From Prevotellaceae bacterium UBA1746 (GTDB taxonomy: Bacteria > Bacteroidota > Bacteroidia > Bacteroidales > Bacteroidaceae), in NCBI GenBank assembly GCA_905369775.1, contig CAJPJR010000011.1, forward strand, positions 1 through 44,718: DNA of 44,718 nt. The letters are read 5' to 3'. The notes beneath the pieces were generated by a model. It was not told where the DNA came from. It was given only the letters and a program-made list of their open reading frames with translations, and did not search any database. Below are positions 33,958 to 44,300 of the stretch, in pieces. The position numbers were made by a program, and so were the translations under genes. Positions within the stretch are counted from its first letter, which is position 1; the number at the start of each line of letters is the position of its first letter.

Positions 33958-34851
33958 ATGGAAGAAAAGAAAATAGTACTGGGTTCGGGCAAGGTGACGC
34001 TTGACCGGCTGCAGAAGTTTGCTGATGATAGTGTCAGCGAGGAATACGTGGGCGGCACACTGGGCAACATCATGATGATAATGGCCCACTATGGTTGGCA
34101 CGCAATGCCTGTGACACGTCTCGATGTGTCGGTCGATAGCGAGAAGATGGTCGACGACATGAAGGCCAGTGGCATGGACTTACGCTATGTGATACGTGAG
34201 GAAGGCGGCAAGACTCCCGTCATCTTTCAGCGCAACTACATTAAGCGCGATGGCAGCAAGGGGAAGAGTATAGGTGCTCCGGAAGGACGCAGCCGCTTCA
34301 TTCCCTTCAGTGCCATCACCAAGAAAACGGCGAAAGCCATCATAGAAGAGTTGAATGAGGTGCCCGATGTGCTTGTGTTCGACCGTGCCTACCCGGCCTA
34401 CATAGACCTTGCGAAGCACTTCAAAGAGAAAGGCGCTTTGGTGTATTTTGAGCCTGAGGGCATCAGCCCGGTCAATCAGAAGAATGTGGAAAAGCTCATT
34501 GCGCTGAGCGATGTGGTGAAGTATTCGGGTAAACGAATCAAGGACACGACGCAGTTTGAGAAATACACGGATACACTCTTCATCGAGACCCGCAGTGAGG
34601 AGGGTTTGCGTTTCCGTCTGCAGGGAACGTGGCATGCGGTTGCGGCTCCGGAACTGCCCGGAGAATTTATGGACGAGGAGGGAGCCGGCGACTGGACTTC
34701 TGCAACCTTTATCCACTTGCTCACAGCGCATGGCGTGCGCCATATAGCCGACCTTTCTGCCGACGACTGTGCCGCCTTGCTGACTCAGGCTCAGAAGAAG
34801 GGGGCTGAGAACTGCTGCCGTGAGGGAGCCCGCGGACTGATGAGATCATAA
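33958..34851 (+). CDS. PfkB-family carbohydrate/nucleoside kinase-like protein
   Basis: 297 residues, ribokinase fold. The N-terminal VGGTLGNIMMIMAHYGWHAM corresponds to the GGxxxN substrate region. The C-terminal signature EEGAGDWTSATFIHLL (GAGD at 242-245, Asp245 the expected catalytic base) is a variant of the usual DTxGAGD. It would phosphorylate a sugar or nucleoside with ATP; which one cannot be told. It is the first gene of a three-gene operon with an ADP-ribosyltransferase-like gene (27 bases downstream) and a NADAR gene. That context suggests a ribose-containing substrate from NAD or ADP-ribose turnover, or from a modified nucleoside. This is inference. Confidence 0.8.
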   Translation: MEEKKIVLGSGKVTLDRLQKFADDSVSEEYVGGTLGNIMMIMAHYGWHAMPVTRLDVSVDSEKMVDDMKASGMDLRYVIREEGGKTPVIFQRNYIKRDGSKGKSIGAPEGRSRFIPFSAITKKTAKAIIEELNEVPDVLVFDRAYPAYIDLAKHFKEKGALVYFEPEGISPVNQKNVEKLIALSDVVKYSGKRIKDTTQFEKYTDTLFIETRSEEGLRFRLQGTWHAVAAPELPGEFMDEEGAGDWTSATFIHLLTAHGVRHIADLSADDCAALLTQAQKKGAENCCREGARGLMRS

Positions 34852-34878
34852 AAAAACACGACTAAAAACATAACAACG

Positions 34879-35499
34879 ATGGCAAGAGAAATATTCTATC
34901 ACGGATCATCTCAACGATTTGATGAGTTTGATATGTCTCATGCACTGGAGGGCGATGGCAAGGTAAAGTTTGGTTATGGTGCGTATGTAACGTCCAATTT
35001 TGCTACTGCTGCACTCTATGCCGGCAAGAGCAACCACTCTGGTCACTACTATGTTTACACGGTGGAGGTGGCAGAAAAAAAGGCTGACAACTTTATAAGT
35101 CATCGATACCCCGTCGAAGCATCGCTCCTAGAGAAGGTGGAAGGAAAGCTAGGCAAGGTCACGAAGGAGAAATATCTTGAGAATGCAGGAAAATCCTTCC
35201 GCAAATACATCGCCCTAGCTCTTTCGGGGAAGCACATACCTGACAATCCGGAGAATGCGAAGCCTTCTGTAGCGGAGGAGAAGGCCGCTTCTGAATTTCT
35301 GTTGAGCCTCGGCATTGATTTTATCGAGTGGCCGCAAGGGGCTTGGAAGAAACCTTGGAAGCAGACTAATCGTGCAATTCTCGATGAGAAGTCGATTAAG
35401 ATTTTGAAGATTGAAGAAGTAGAATTGGCACCCAAAGGCAAGAAAGGTACACTTGAACTTATCGAAGGATCGCAAAAGACAATATTTGAAGCGAAATGA
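34879..35499 (+). CDS. ADP-ribosyltransferase-like protein (ART-PolyVal type)
   Basis: 206 residues. The N-terminal EIFYHGSSQRFDEFDMSHA, then GYGAYVTSNFATAALYAGKS, and the distal AASEFLLSLGIDFIEWPQG and NRAILDEKSIKILKIEEV follow the layout of the ART fold in phage and toxin polyvalent proteins: a His in YHG, the Tyr/Thr strand, and a last strand of the form N-x-V-x-(F/L)-D. The residue pattern would be roughly H-Y-(E/Q), with Gln in KQTN as a possible third residue; this is uncertain. It would transfer ADP-ribose from NAD to protein or nucleic acid. Its stop overlaps the NADAR start by 4 bases, as in toxin-antitoxin pairs. No signal peptide, so it acts in the cytoplasm. Confidence 0.65.
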   Translation: MAREIFYHGSSQRFDEFDMSHALEGDGKVKFGYGAYVTSNFATAALYAGKSNHSGHYYVYTVEVAEKKADNFISHRYPVEASLLEKVEGKLGKVTKEKYLENAGKSFRKYIALALSGKHIPDNPENAKPSVAEEKAASEFLLSLGIDFIEWPQGAWKKPWKQTNRAILDEKSIKILKIEEVELAPKGKKGTLELIEGSQKTIFEAK

Positions 35500-36092
35500 G
35501 TAGAGAAAAGCATAGTGTTGCTCCACTTGTCAAGGAGTTTTATCCTGAGTATTACAGTCTGCATGAGTACCCTGCGGACCAATGTGTGGTATTCACAAAA
35601 GTAGACTTGCCTTGGGGAATACTCGGCAACTTCGGGCGCACATCGATAATCGTAAATGGCGTCACCTTCCGCACGGCTGAACAACTCTTCCAAATGATGA
35701 AGTTCAAAGAAGCAGAGCAGCTAATGGACCTCTACAAGTCCGGCGGCTTGTTCCTCAAGCACAAGGCCAAGAAATGGGAGAACCGGGACAAGCGCAGGGC
35801 GGATTGGGGCAGCATGGTGGTTGATGCCATCAAAATGTGCATACAACTTAAGTATGAACAAAATGAAGATTTCCGCAACGAGCTTGAGCGAACCAAGGGA
35901 ATGTATATCGTTGAAGGGCAGAAAAAGGGACCCGACACTTGGGGGGCCAAACTGACTGATGATGTATATGCCGGCTCCAACCTCATGGGGCGCCTCCTGA
36001 TGGAGCTGCGCGATAATGGCAAGCTGGAATATCACCTGCCCGACAATGCGCTGGATTTCATTGAGATCGTAAAACTGGAGCTTGACAAATAA
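35496..36092 (+). CDS. NADAR (YbiA-like) family protein
   Basis: 198 residues. The family features are WGILGNFGRTSIIVNGVTFR then TAEQLFQMMKF (Glu62 and the following Gln), and the C-terminal DTWGAKLTDDVYAGSNLMGR then LLMELRDN, matching the WG...G.NxLG..LMxxR end of NADAR proteins. NADAR members include YbiA, an N-glycosidase of riboflavin intermediates. The name reflects their predicted role in NAD/ADP-ribose metabolism, and members have been reported to remove ADP-ribose from guanine bases. Beside an ART-like gene with a 4-base overlap, an antitoxin or repair function is likely. It ends 74 bases before a non-coding stretch. Confidence 0.82.
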   Translation: MSREKHSVAPLVKEFYPEYYSLHEYPADQCVVFTKVDLPWGILGNFGRTSIIVNGVTFRTAEQLFQMMKFKEAEQLMDLYKSGGLFLKHKAKKWENRDKRRADWGSMVVDAIKMCIQLKYEQNEDFRNELERTKGMYIVEGQKKGPDTWGAKLTDDVYAGSNLMGRLLMELRDNGKLEYHLPDNALDFIEIVKLELDK

Positions 36093-36276
36093 TGTGACGT
36101 AAAAGTGCCCGGTGTAAAAGGTTATTTCCTCATTAATACGGAGTATCCCCTATAGCAACTATCCGGTGATACCGATTAAAGAAGGTCCATCCGACATTGG
36201 GAGTGATAGGGTTCTTGCCCATTCGCTCCTTTTGCCCGCCGATGAATCATTGTTCAATTTATACACCATCCCCACC

Positions 36277-36639
36277 ATGAAAAATTACCTACTCCATTTC
36301 TGCTTTTTGGCCTTCGCCCTCTTGTCGCTGTGCGGTTGCGACAACCTGAAATACGCCGAACTCTATGAAATCACTGACGAATTTGTGGAGGAGCTCCACA
36401 CCGACGTGGAGAGCTACGGGTTGTTGGGCGGAGTGGATGACACCGAATACACCGACGACGGAGCGTTTCGCGTCCTACCGATGGGCCGCTTGGTCAATGT
36501 GAAAATCGAACACGAAGCCACCGACGAGGAGTACGAAGCACTGCGTGCAGCGCTCGAATCGCACTATGCCGACGACGAACGGGTGACGGAGGTTTACCGC
36601 TGCCGTGCGGGCACCATCATGATCGATTGCCGACATTGA
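36277..36639 (+). CDS. Small lipoprotein, unknown function
   Basis: 120 residues from the ATG at 36277 (MKNYLLHFCFLAFALLSLCGC), with a lipobox ending at Cys21. The longer frame from 36166 is rejected because the signal peptide lies inside. The mature part is very acidic: EITDEFVEELHTDVESYGLL, VNVKIEHEATDEEYEALRAA and ERVTEVYRCRAGTIMIDC, with two cysteines near the end. No family is recognised. Its GC-rich composition is like the core genome, so it marks the right side of the accessory island. Confidence 0.7.
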   Translation: MKNYLLHFCFLAFALLSLCGCDNLKYAELYEITDEFVEELHTDVESYGLLGGVDDTEYTDDGAFRVLPMGRLVNVKIEHEATDEEYEALRAALESHYADDERVTEVYRCRAGTIMIDCRH

Positions 36640-36761
36640 GGCGAACAAGGGACATCCTCCTCAAGAACGGACGCTTCGTTGCGCCTTAAGCGGCCAATGC
36701 ACGCTTCGGAGTTGCCGGCAACTGCTGTGGCCCGCTCTTTGCGTGCGCAAAACGTAGCTAT

Positions 36762-36936
36762 GCCGTGCGCGCCGGCTCATAGTGCGTGCTTGAAAATTGT
36801 CTTGCAATGGACACGGAATGCCGTGCGCGCCGGCTCGTAGCGCGTGCTTGAAAATTGTCTCGCAATGGAAACAGAATGCCGTGCGCGCCACGCGTAAGGC
36901 GTGCTTGAATTCGTCGAGCAGTGGAAACGAAATACC
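36762..36936. repeat. Tandem repeat, three 58-bp units
   Basis: Units start at 36762, 36820 and 36878, each opening with GCCGTGCGCGCC and containing GTGCTTGAA, (T)TGTC, GCAATGGA and GAAT. Units 1 and 2 differ at only a few bases; unit 3 is more diverged. 58 is not a multiple of three, so a coding origin is unlikely. Confidence 0.75.
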
Positions 36937-37234
36937 ATGCCGTGTCGCGGAGGAGAGGAGGGGAGTCGTCGTGGTGCGAAGGGCCTCAAAGCGAAAATGC
37001 GTTTGCGCGTCGCCTCACACCTCCCACCGGTGAGGCGCGTGCTGTGCACCTCACTCGTTGTGCCCGCCCCGATCGTCTGCTCTCTGTTCTGATTGTCTGC
37101 TTCCCGCCCGGAGAAGAAAATTGTGAGCACGAATTTCCGACTGCCCACCGTTTCCTTTTCGCCGCGCGGCTTCCGTTTCGTGGGCTGCGACCGGCCGGCG
37201 AACGGTGAAGGAGAGTCGTGGAGAAACGCTGCTC

Positions 37235-37288
37235 TACGCGCGTGCGCGTATCCGCTACTTTTCGTTTTTTGCCTTCACTCCTTCACCC
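37235..37288 (+). repeat. Dispersed repeat family, copy 3
   Basis: CGCGCGTGCGCG tract, then ACTTTTCGTTTTTTG, CCTTCACTCCTTCACCC. Same order of words and same strand as the copy at 2275-2340. Confidence 0.55.
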
Positions 37289-37627
37289 GGTTGCCGCATC
37301 TTGTTGACACATAGCGAATAGAGGGTGAAGGCTTTTGCAATTTGCCTTCACCGCCGAGCGCCACCCCCACTCTTCACCGCCGAGCGCCGCATCGCCGCCG
37401 ATTTCCGCCCGATTGCCCGCATTTCTCGGGGGCTTTTCCCGGAAAGCAGCGTACTTTCAGGAGAAAACCGGACACGCTCAGTGCGTTTTTTGATGAATAG
37501 CGAGCTGAAAATGAGCCCGTTTGCGCAGCCTCTCTTCAAGAAAACGGCTCTGGTGTGAAGATTTTGCAGGGGAGATGTTCACCATTTCTGCTTCGCAATG
37601 TATTGATTCCAAGTAGATTGCAAATAG

Positions 37628-37690
37628 AGGGTGAAGCGGTGAAGGCTTTTTACCGAAACGGACTGATGCGCGTGCCTACGCGTGCGTGCG
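37628..37690 (-). repeat. Dispersed repeat family, copy 4 (diverged)
   Basis: AGGGTGAAGCGGTGAAGGC, then CTTTTTACCGAAACGG and a GCGCGTGCCTACGCGTGCG tract; inverted relative to copy 3. AATAGAGGGTGAAG before it also occurs at 37317-37330. Confidence 0.45.
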
Positions 37691-38190
37691 AGATTTCCTT
37701 CACCTTCACCCCGCGCAGGGTTTGCCGACCTTTACGGAGTGAGTCGGCGGCGCCGACGGTGAAGTGCCACGTCGTTTGTGCACGCGTCAGGCGTTTGCAC
37801 TGCGCAACTTCCTTCGTGCGGCGGCGTCGACAGCTTGGCCGCAAACGCTCATCCCTGCGCCCGAACCGATGCCTTTTGCCGCTGCCGTAAATCGCGCGTC
37901 CTCGCTCGCCCCCCAATCGCCTTTTCCGCTCGCGACGCCTCCCTCTTGTCGGAAAGGAGACAACGTCGAACAAAAGTTGCGGTTCCGCCGGGGCACGGTC
38001 GGGCGGCAATGGGGGAGGGGAGCGTGCTGTGCACATCGGGACGACGAAGGACTAAAATGGACGGCTGTGGTGCAAGTGGGTTTTCACTAAAATCTCGTCA
38101 TTCTGCTATTCGTGTATTGCAAAATGTGGTTGTTTGGCGCGGGTTCTTTACTTTTTACACAGAAAAAATCGTCTTGTCGCAGTCATCGTG

Positions 38191-38198
38191 TATATTTG
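38191..38198 (+). promoter_or_regulatory. -7 element (TATATTTG) upstream of the adhesin gene
   Basis: TATATTTG, with a TTG at 38174-38176 that is closer (14 bases) than usual. The leader to the ATG at 38394 would be about 190 bases. Confidence 0.4.
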
Positions 38199-38393
38199 TG
38201 CACGGAATGTCATCTGACGGCAACAAATGTGCCCGTTGCAGAACGCGAGCGCCCCGTGGCCCGATGAAAACAACGACGAGTCGAATTCCGCTTCTCGCCG
38301 GCGTGCCCAGTGACACGACAGCGCGCACACGGATCGACCCCCTATCGACGAATTAATTCATTACACAGAAAACAATAAAACGTAATCGCTAAG

Positions 38394-41300
38394 ATGGAGA
38401 AAACAAATCCCCTAAGATGGAAACTCTTCGGGCTCCTATGTGCGTTGTTGCTCTGTTTGGGAGTCCTGCCCGTCACGGCGCAGAACTGCCCGAGCTTTCA
38501 ATGGAGTGACTTTACCACGACGCTTGTGCAACCCAACAAGGATTGCAACAAGCCGGGTATTGCCACCATCCGTTACAGCAACAACATTGTCGGAGTCGAC
38601 GAAGTGCATTATCAGTTTGGCTCAGGGAGTAGCGGCCCATGGTTTTACGAGACCGACGCGGCAGCTCCCGGTGCAACGGTGAAAGCGGAAGTGCCGGCCT
38701 CGATGGACGGAAAATACCTTTACGTGCGCATCACCACCAAGTGTGGCACCAATACGCGCTCTGACTGGTGGGGCATGGGAAGCATCAACTCGCAGAACTC
38801 CGAAACGATCCAACTGAACATCACCACCACGCCCACCGGTAACGGTGTCGGTTCGAGTGGCGGTGTGCAAGCTTACTTGACCGGCCCGTCGGGATTCACC
38901 GAAGCGACGTTCAAGCTCTACAAGAGTTCGGATCTCAACACGCCGATCAGCACGCAGCGCAGCACGCGCCCCTACGAAGGCGTCACGTTCTTCAATCTGC
39001 CCAAAGGCGACTATGTGGTGAAGGCGGACGCCAAACCGGCGTGTACCCCCCCCACGACGGCTTCGAATTGGAAAACTGACCACTTCGAGCTGTCGGCTTC
39101 TGCTACGGTGGGTACCTTCAACCTGATCACCACGCCCATCAACGCCCGTGGTAATTGCACGGGTGGGGTGAAAGTCGAGGTGTCGAAAGTGAGCGGTGTG
39201 CAGAACATCGAATACAAGGTGTTTAATCAGAATGATGAAAACACCGCTTTGGACACCTACACGGCCAGCTACCCCAATTTCACCCACACCTTCACCGGTC
39301 TTGCCGGCTCGAGAGGCTATGTGGTGACGGCCACGGAGAAAACGGGTAACAGCACCATGCGCAACTCGTTCTATCTCTACATCAATAACTATGGTGTGGA
39401 TCCTCGCGTCGTGCACGGCACGTTGCCCGGCGTGAACGAAGGCGTGGTGGATCTCGTGGTGAACGGCACGTCCGTGGCTTGCCCGGTGAAATATACCATT
39501 ACCCGTACTGACGGGGTGGCGTTTACTCCCATTGTGAAGAACAACGTGACCGAGGAGACCACGCGTGTCGAAGGATTGCCCAAGGGCAACTACAAGGTGA
39601 CGGCTGAATACGGTGGTTTGACACAAACCAACACCTTCACCATCTCGGAGGGGATCATGGGCTATTTGAGCACCAGAAGTTATACACAGGCGCAGGGAAT
39701 CTGTGAACCCTCCGGTGGAGTCCAATGGTACATTTACAATGGCCTGAACTACAACCAGCGCAAAGTTCGGGTGACCAACAATGCCACGGGCGCGTTGGTG
39801 CGTGAATTTAAACTCGCTGCCGGACAAACGGAATTCGAAACCAAAAATCTTTTCCCCGGCGAATACAAACTGACGGTGCGCGATGAGAACGCCAATACGG
39901 AAATCTCTTCGGACTTCACCATCTCTTCCAAGGTCAATCCGGAATCGGACCTGTCGGTCGATTACTACAACACGATCACAGACTATTGCGGTGACCGGAC
40001 GATGACGCGCATTCCCATAAAATACCCCTACACCGGTGGCATCGAAAATGCGCCCAATCTCCAGGCTTACCTTAACGGAGCCACCTATGAGATTTACAAG
40101 AGCGACGGTAAAACCTTCGTTTATTCGGGCGTGATGCCGACGCTGACGGGCAATGCGGCGAGCTACATCGAAACGCCGGAGATCGACAGTTATTACACCC
40201 TTCGCATCAAGCCCACCTGTGGTTACCCCGTACAGAACTATACTTTGTATGGGGGCAGAGGCTACAAATTTAGTCCTAATTTGACGTTCCGCGGTTGTGG
40301 TGGAACGGGTACGGACGTGGATCTGCGTGTGGTTGACGCGAAGGGACAGGTGGCCCCCAACATCACGTACAAAGTCAAGAACAAGGCGACCGGTGCCGTC
40401 GTGGCAGAGTATGCCATGAAAGACGGGGTGAATACCGCCATCATCGCCAATATGAAGGCCGGCGACTACACCGTGGAATGGTTCCCCCAATGTTCGCCCA
40501 CTCAGCTCCACACCGACACGCTACGCGTTGAAGACAAAGTGAAGGAGACCAGCCGAAGTGTGCACTCCGCGCGCTGTGGTGACGACGGTTCGATCTACAT
40601 GAGCTTCTACTCTTTTCAGAACGTCAACGCCTGGCGATATGAGTTGCGACGCAAAAGTGATAATCAGCTCGTGCGCACTTATGGTTCTACCAACGGTTCG
40701 TATGCGAACTTTGCCCGCATACCGGCCGGCGAATACATTGTGAAGGCAACCCCTATTGTGGAGTGCGGTGAGTTGACGCCCGCTGTCTATGAGGTCACGG
40801 TTCCGTCTGAGCCCTTGCAGGTCGACAACTTTACCAAGTATACTGTTAAAAATGCGGTACCCTACAAAAATGAGGGAGTCGCAAATTACTACATTGCCTA
40901 TCCCTTGGATTACGTGAAGTGGCGAGTGCTCGATGTGCTCACCGGCGCTGAAATCAACAAGGGAGAAGTTCATCCGGCCACAACCAACGCGGGTGGGTAT
41001 AACTTCCCCGTCACGAAACTGCCGCAGACTTACAAAATCGAATTCGAAACGCCTTGCGGCAAGTTTACCCGCATAGACTCCCTCGAGGTGACGAGCCGCA
41101 AGGATATGCCCGGCTTCGAAACGGTGGTGGGCAACGGAAACACCTCTTGTAACCAGAAAGCCTTCATCATGGTGAAATCGCGGCTCAAGACGGCGGGATT
41201 CCCCGACAAGGCCTCGAAGATTGTGCTCTACCGGTACAAGTTGGTCAACAGCAGTTGGCAGTACGTGCCGATTGATTCGGTGCAGAATGCGGCGGCGATC

Positions 41301-44300
41301 ATCGAAAAGCATACCTTCACGGGGCTGGATCCTGCGCCCTATGCCATTCGGTACTACTACAACGGTACGTCCGAGTTTGTGCAGAATCTGAACACGGGCG
41401 AGCAAGGGCAGCTGTCGATATCAACCTCCTATTCTCCTTTCAGCCTGAAGGGCACTTCGTTTACGACGATCAACGTGCAACCGGCTGAAGAGGGAAAGAC
41501 CATGCGCGTGGAAGTGACGGGCAACGACGGCTCGTCGCTGCTCAACAAGGTGGTGCCTGCCGATGCGCCGTATATGCTGGAACTGAAGAAGCCCAACACC
41601 AGCTTCACGGTGAAAGTGACGAAGATCGACGGTTGCAACGCCGGTCAGTCTGTGCAAAGTTACATCGCGCCGTCTTCGGGCGCGAAGTTCAACTTCTCGG
41701 CACAGGGCAACCGAATGAAGTGTAAGAACGACGGTGAAATCACGATGATTGTGCCCGACGCCTTCCGTGACGTGGATCAAATCCACTACACGCTGACCAA
41801 GACTTCGGGTACCTCTTACACCGATGTGGCCGAAACGACAACGCCCTCTGTGCCAAAGACCTTCATCGGTCTGGAGGCCGGCACGTACAAAATCATCGGT
41901 CGTGCCACCGTGTTCCACGACGAGAACAACCAGCCCGTGGTGCAGGATTACGATCAGACGGTGACGCTCTACACTCCCTATGGTGAGGGGCTTTACGCCA
42001 CGGTACGTCCCGATTACATGGTGCCCACCACGACGGCTTGTCCCAATGGTCGCATCGGACTGAACATTGAGAAGGGTTCCGGCCGCTATCGCGTGTACCT
42101 CAAGTCGACCCCCGACGGTCCGCTGGCCCAGCCGCAGGAAATCTTCACCGATCCGTCGGGCAGCAACTACAATAAGCTTTGGGGGCAAGGCCTGAAGCCC
42201 GGTCACTATTCGCTGACGGTGAGCGACGGGTGTATGGAGCGTGACATTCCGGACGCCGAGATTCTCGAGATGCCCAACACGCCGAAGTACACGTGGTATT
42301 ATGGTTACATGTTCTTGGACGAGCGCATAAAGAACAACCCCAACGATACGCGCGACTCGATCAGTTACTACATTCAGTTCGATCCCTCCCTCTTCCCCCA
42401 GAACTTCAGACAGGTGGCTTATCGCGCCTACGAGGTGCAGGTGGTGGCCAAAGGCCAACAGCCGGACGAAAACCAGTGGAAGAGCAACTGGAGCGATGAG
42501 AATAGCGGAAAGGGTTACCTTAATAACTACGCCAAACGTTTCAACAACTGCGACGGCGTCGATGTGCTCTTCCGACTCAAAAATTGCCCGTCGTCTCTGA
42601 CCCGTTTTACGGATAACAGACTGATCCACAATGCTTTCTCCGGAAACTGGACGCAATTGAAGTGTAATACGGTACAGTGGGCCTTCACCAACGGTGAAAT
42701 CGGCCACGAGTACAACATCAAGGTGACGCGCTATCCTGACGGCGCGGTGGTGTATAACAAGGACAAGACTTTCCACTCGCGTGAGGAGTATCTGCAGCGG
42801 GATCCGGAATTGGAATTCCCGGCCGATAAGTCCTACCGCATCGAAATGACGCCGAAAGACTATTGCGGTAATCCGCTGTATAACGCTACTACGTACGCCA
42901 GTGCGATCAACCGCAATTACCAGTACACGCTTGATTATGGCGGCAATATCCTGTCGGATTGTGACGGTCGTCTCTTGTCGATCAAGGGTTGGACGGACTG
43001 CCGCTTGCCGATGAAATACTTCGCTTACGAAGTGAACGGCACGCAGGAAACGCTGGTGGCCCAGAGTGGTAACTACGTTCCCGATGCTTGGAACAGTCCT
43101 TACAAGTACAAGAAGGACAAGACCTATGTGATCCGCGTGGTGGAATACGGCCAGCCGGAGACCAATCAGGTGCAGTTGGTGAAATTCACGCTCAACTACC
43201 GCCTGCCTTCGAAGTACAACATTTACAATAGTTACAAGTACAGTGCAACCACCTTCTGTGGAACAGGTTACGACGCTGCGAAGAAGGGCTACAACATGAA
43301 CAGTGGCTGGGCTTACTATAATGCCGGCTGGGATGGAGTGCCCGCGGTGACCCAAGACACGTATCTCACGATCCCGAAGATGACGATTGTGGCTACGCAA
43401 AAGGCAGCACCGCACCGCAAGTTTGTTGCCACGAAGGTGACGCGTTCGAATAGCACGCTTTATCGCAACGATTGGCGCGAACTCTTGCCCGATGGCTCGT
43501 ACGGGGCCGATGCTTACGCGCCGGAAGGTGAATACTCGATGGTGGCGCACACGGACTGTGGCGACATCCCGATGGACGACGACTACATTGGCCGCCCGAC
43601 GTTGGATCTTTCGCCCACAACGGTAGACGCAGCTTGTGACGGTAAGTTCACCGTTACGCCGAAGGGTACGCTGACTTACCGCGGTAGCAGTTCGGATGTG
43701 GAAATCACTTCGTTCTATGTGAGCGGTGACAACTTCAACACGACCCGTAACTGGGGCCAGTCGTTCGACACGTACCAGCGTGAGTTTACCCTCATCCTCA
43801 ATGTCAAGCGTAAGAGCGACGGTCAGACTTGTACGCTGAGCTGGCCTTTCTCGATGAGCAACTATATTCTTGACTTCGACCAGTCGCAAGCATTGAGTAT
43901 GTTCTGCACGGATTCGGGCAAGGGTATCATCCACATGGCACTGAAGGGTGGACAACCGCCTTACACGTATAAGCTCTCGACGATGGACGGCACGGAAATC
44001 GAACGCAAAACGGTTCCCGGAGCTGTTGACTTCGAACACGGTACGCTCGGACAGCGCTTCCGCATCACGGCTACTGACGCTTGTAATCTGACGTGGATCC
44101 ACCAGGATGTCCTTTTGCAAGACCCCGCAGCTATTTCGTCTTCGATGAACGAAAAAAAATCATATTGCGCAGGCGATCATGTTAAGATGGCGGCACGGAG
44201 TTTCCCGGGTGCGACATACCTTTGGCATTTGCCCGATGGCTCGACGAAGGCTGGCCGTGAGATTGAGTTTGATGCGACAACGGCCAGTGCTGGTACATAC

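Larger units (their letters stand above)
36640..38393. other. 1.75-kb gene-free stretch with repeats
   Basis: No convincing gene on either strand; the open frames present lack signal peptides, known motifs or neighbour support. It contains the 58-bp tandem repeat (36762-36936), two copies of the dispersed GTGAAGG family (37235-37288 and 37628-37690), a directly repeated CTTCACCGCCGAGCGCC (twice between 37345 and 37390) and the putative -7 of the adhesin gene (38191). Confidence 0.5.

Noticed and set aside
36762..36936. CRISPR array
   Set aside because: Three 58-bp units are contiguous with no spacers and no cas genes nearby.
37325..38356. Several frames of 60-190 codons in the gene-free stretch
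   Set aside because: Arg/Pro/Ala-rich translations typical of GC-rich non-coding DNA, overlapping on both strands, crossing repeats.
38622..44120. Three long minus-strand frames opposite the adhesin
   Set aside because: The plus frame runs unbroken from a signal peptide to the window edge with regular repeats; the antisense frames are broken and lack motifs.
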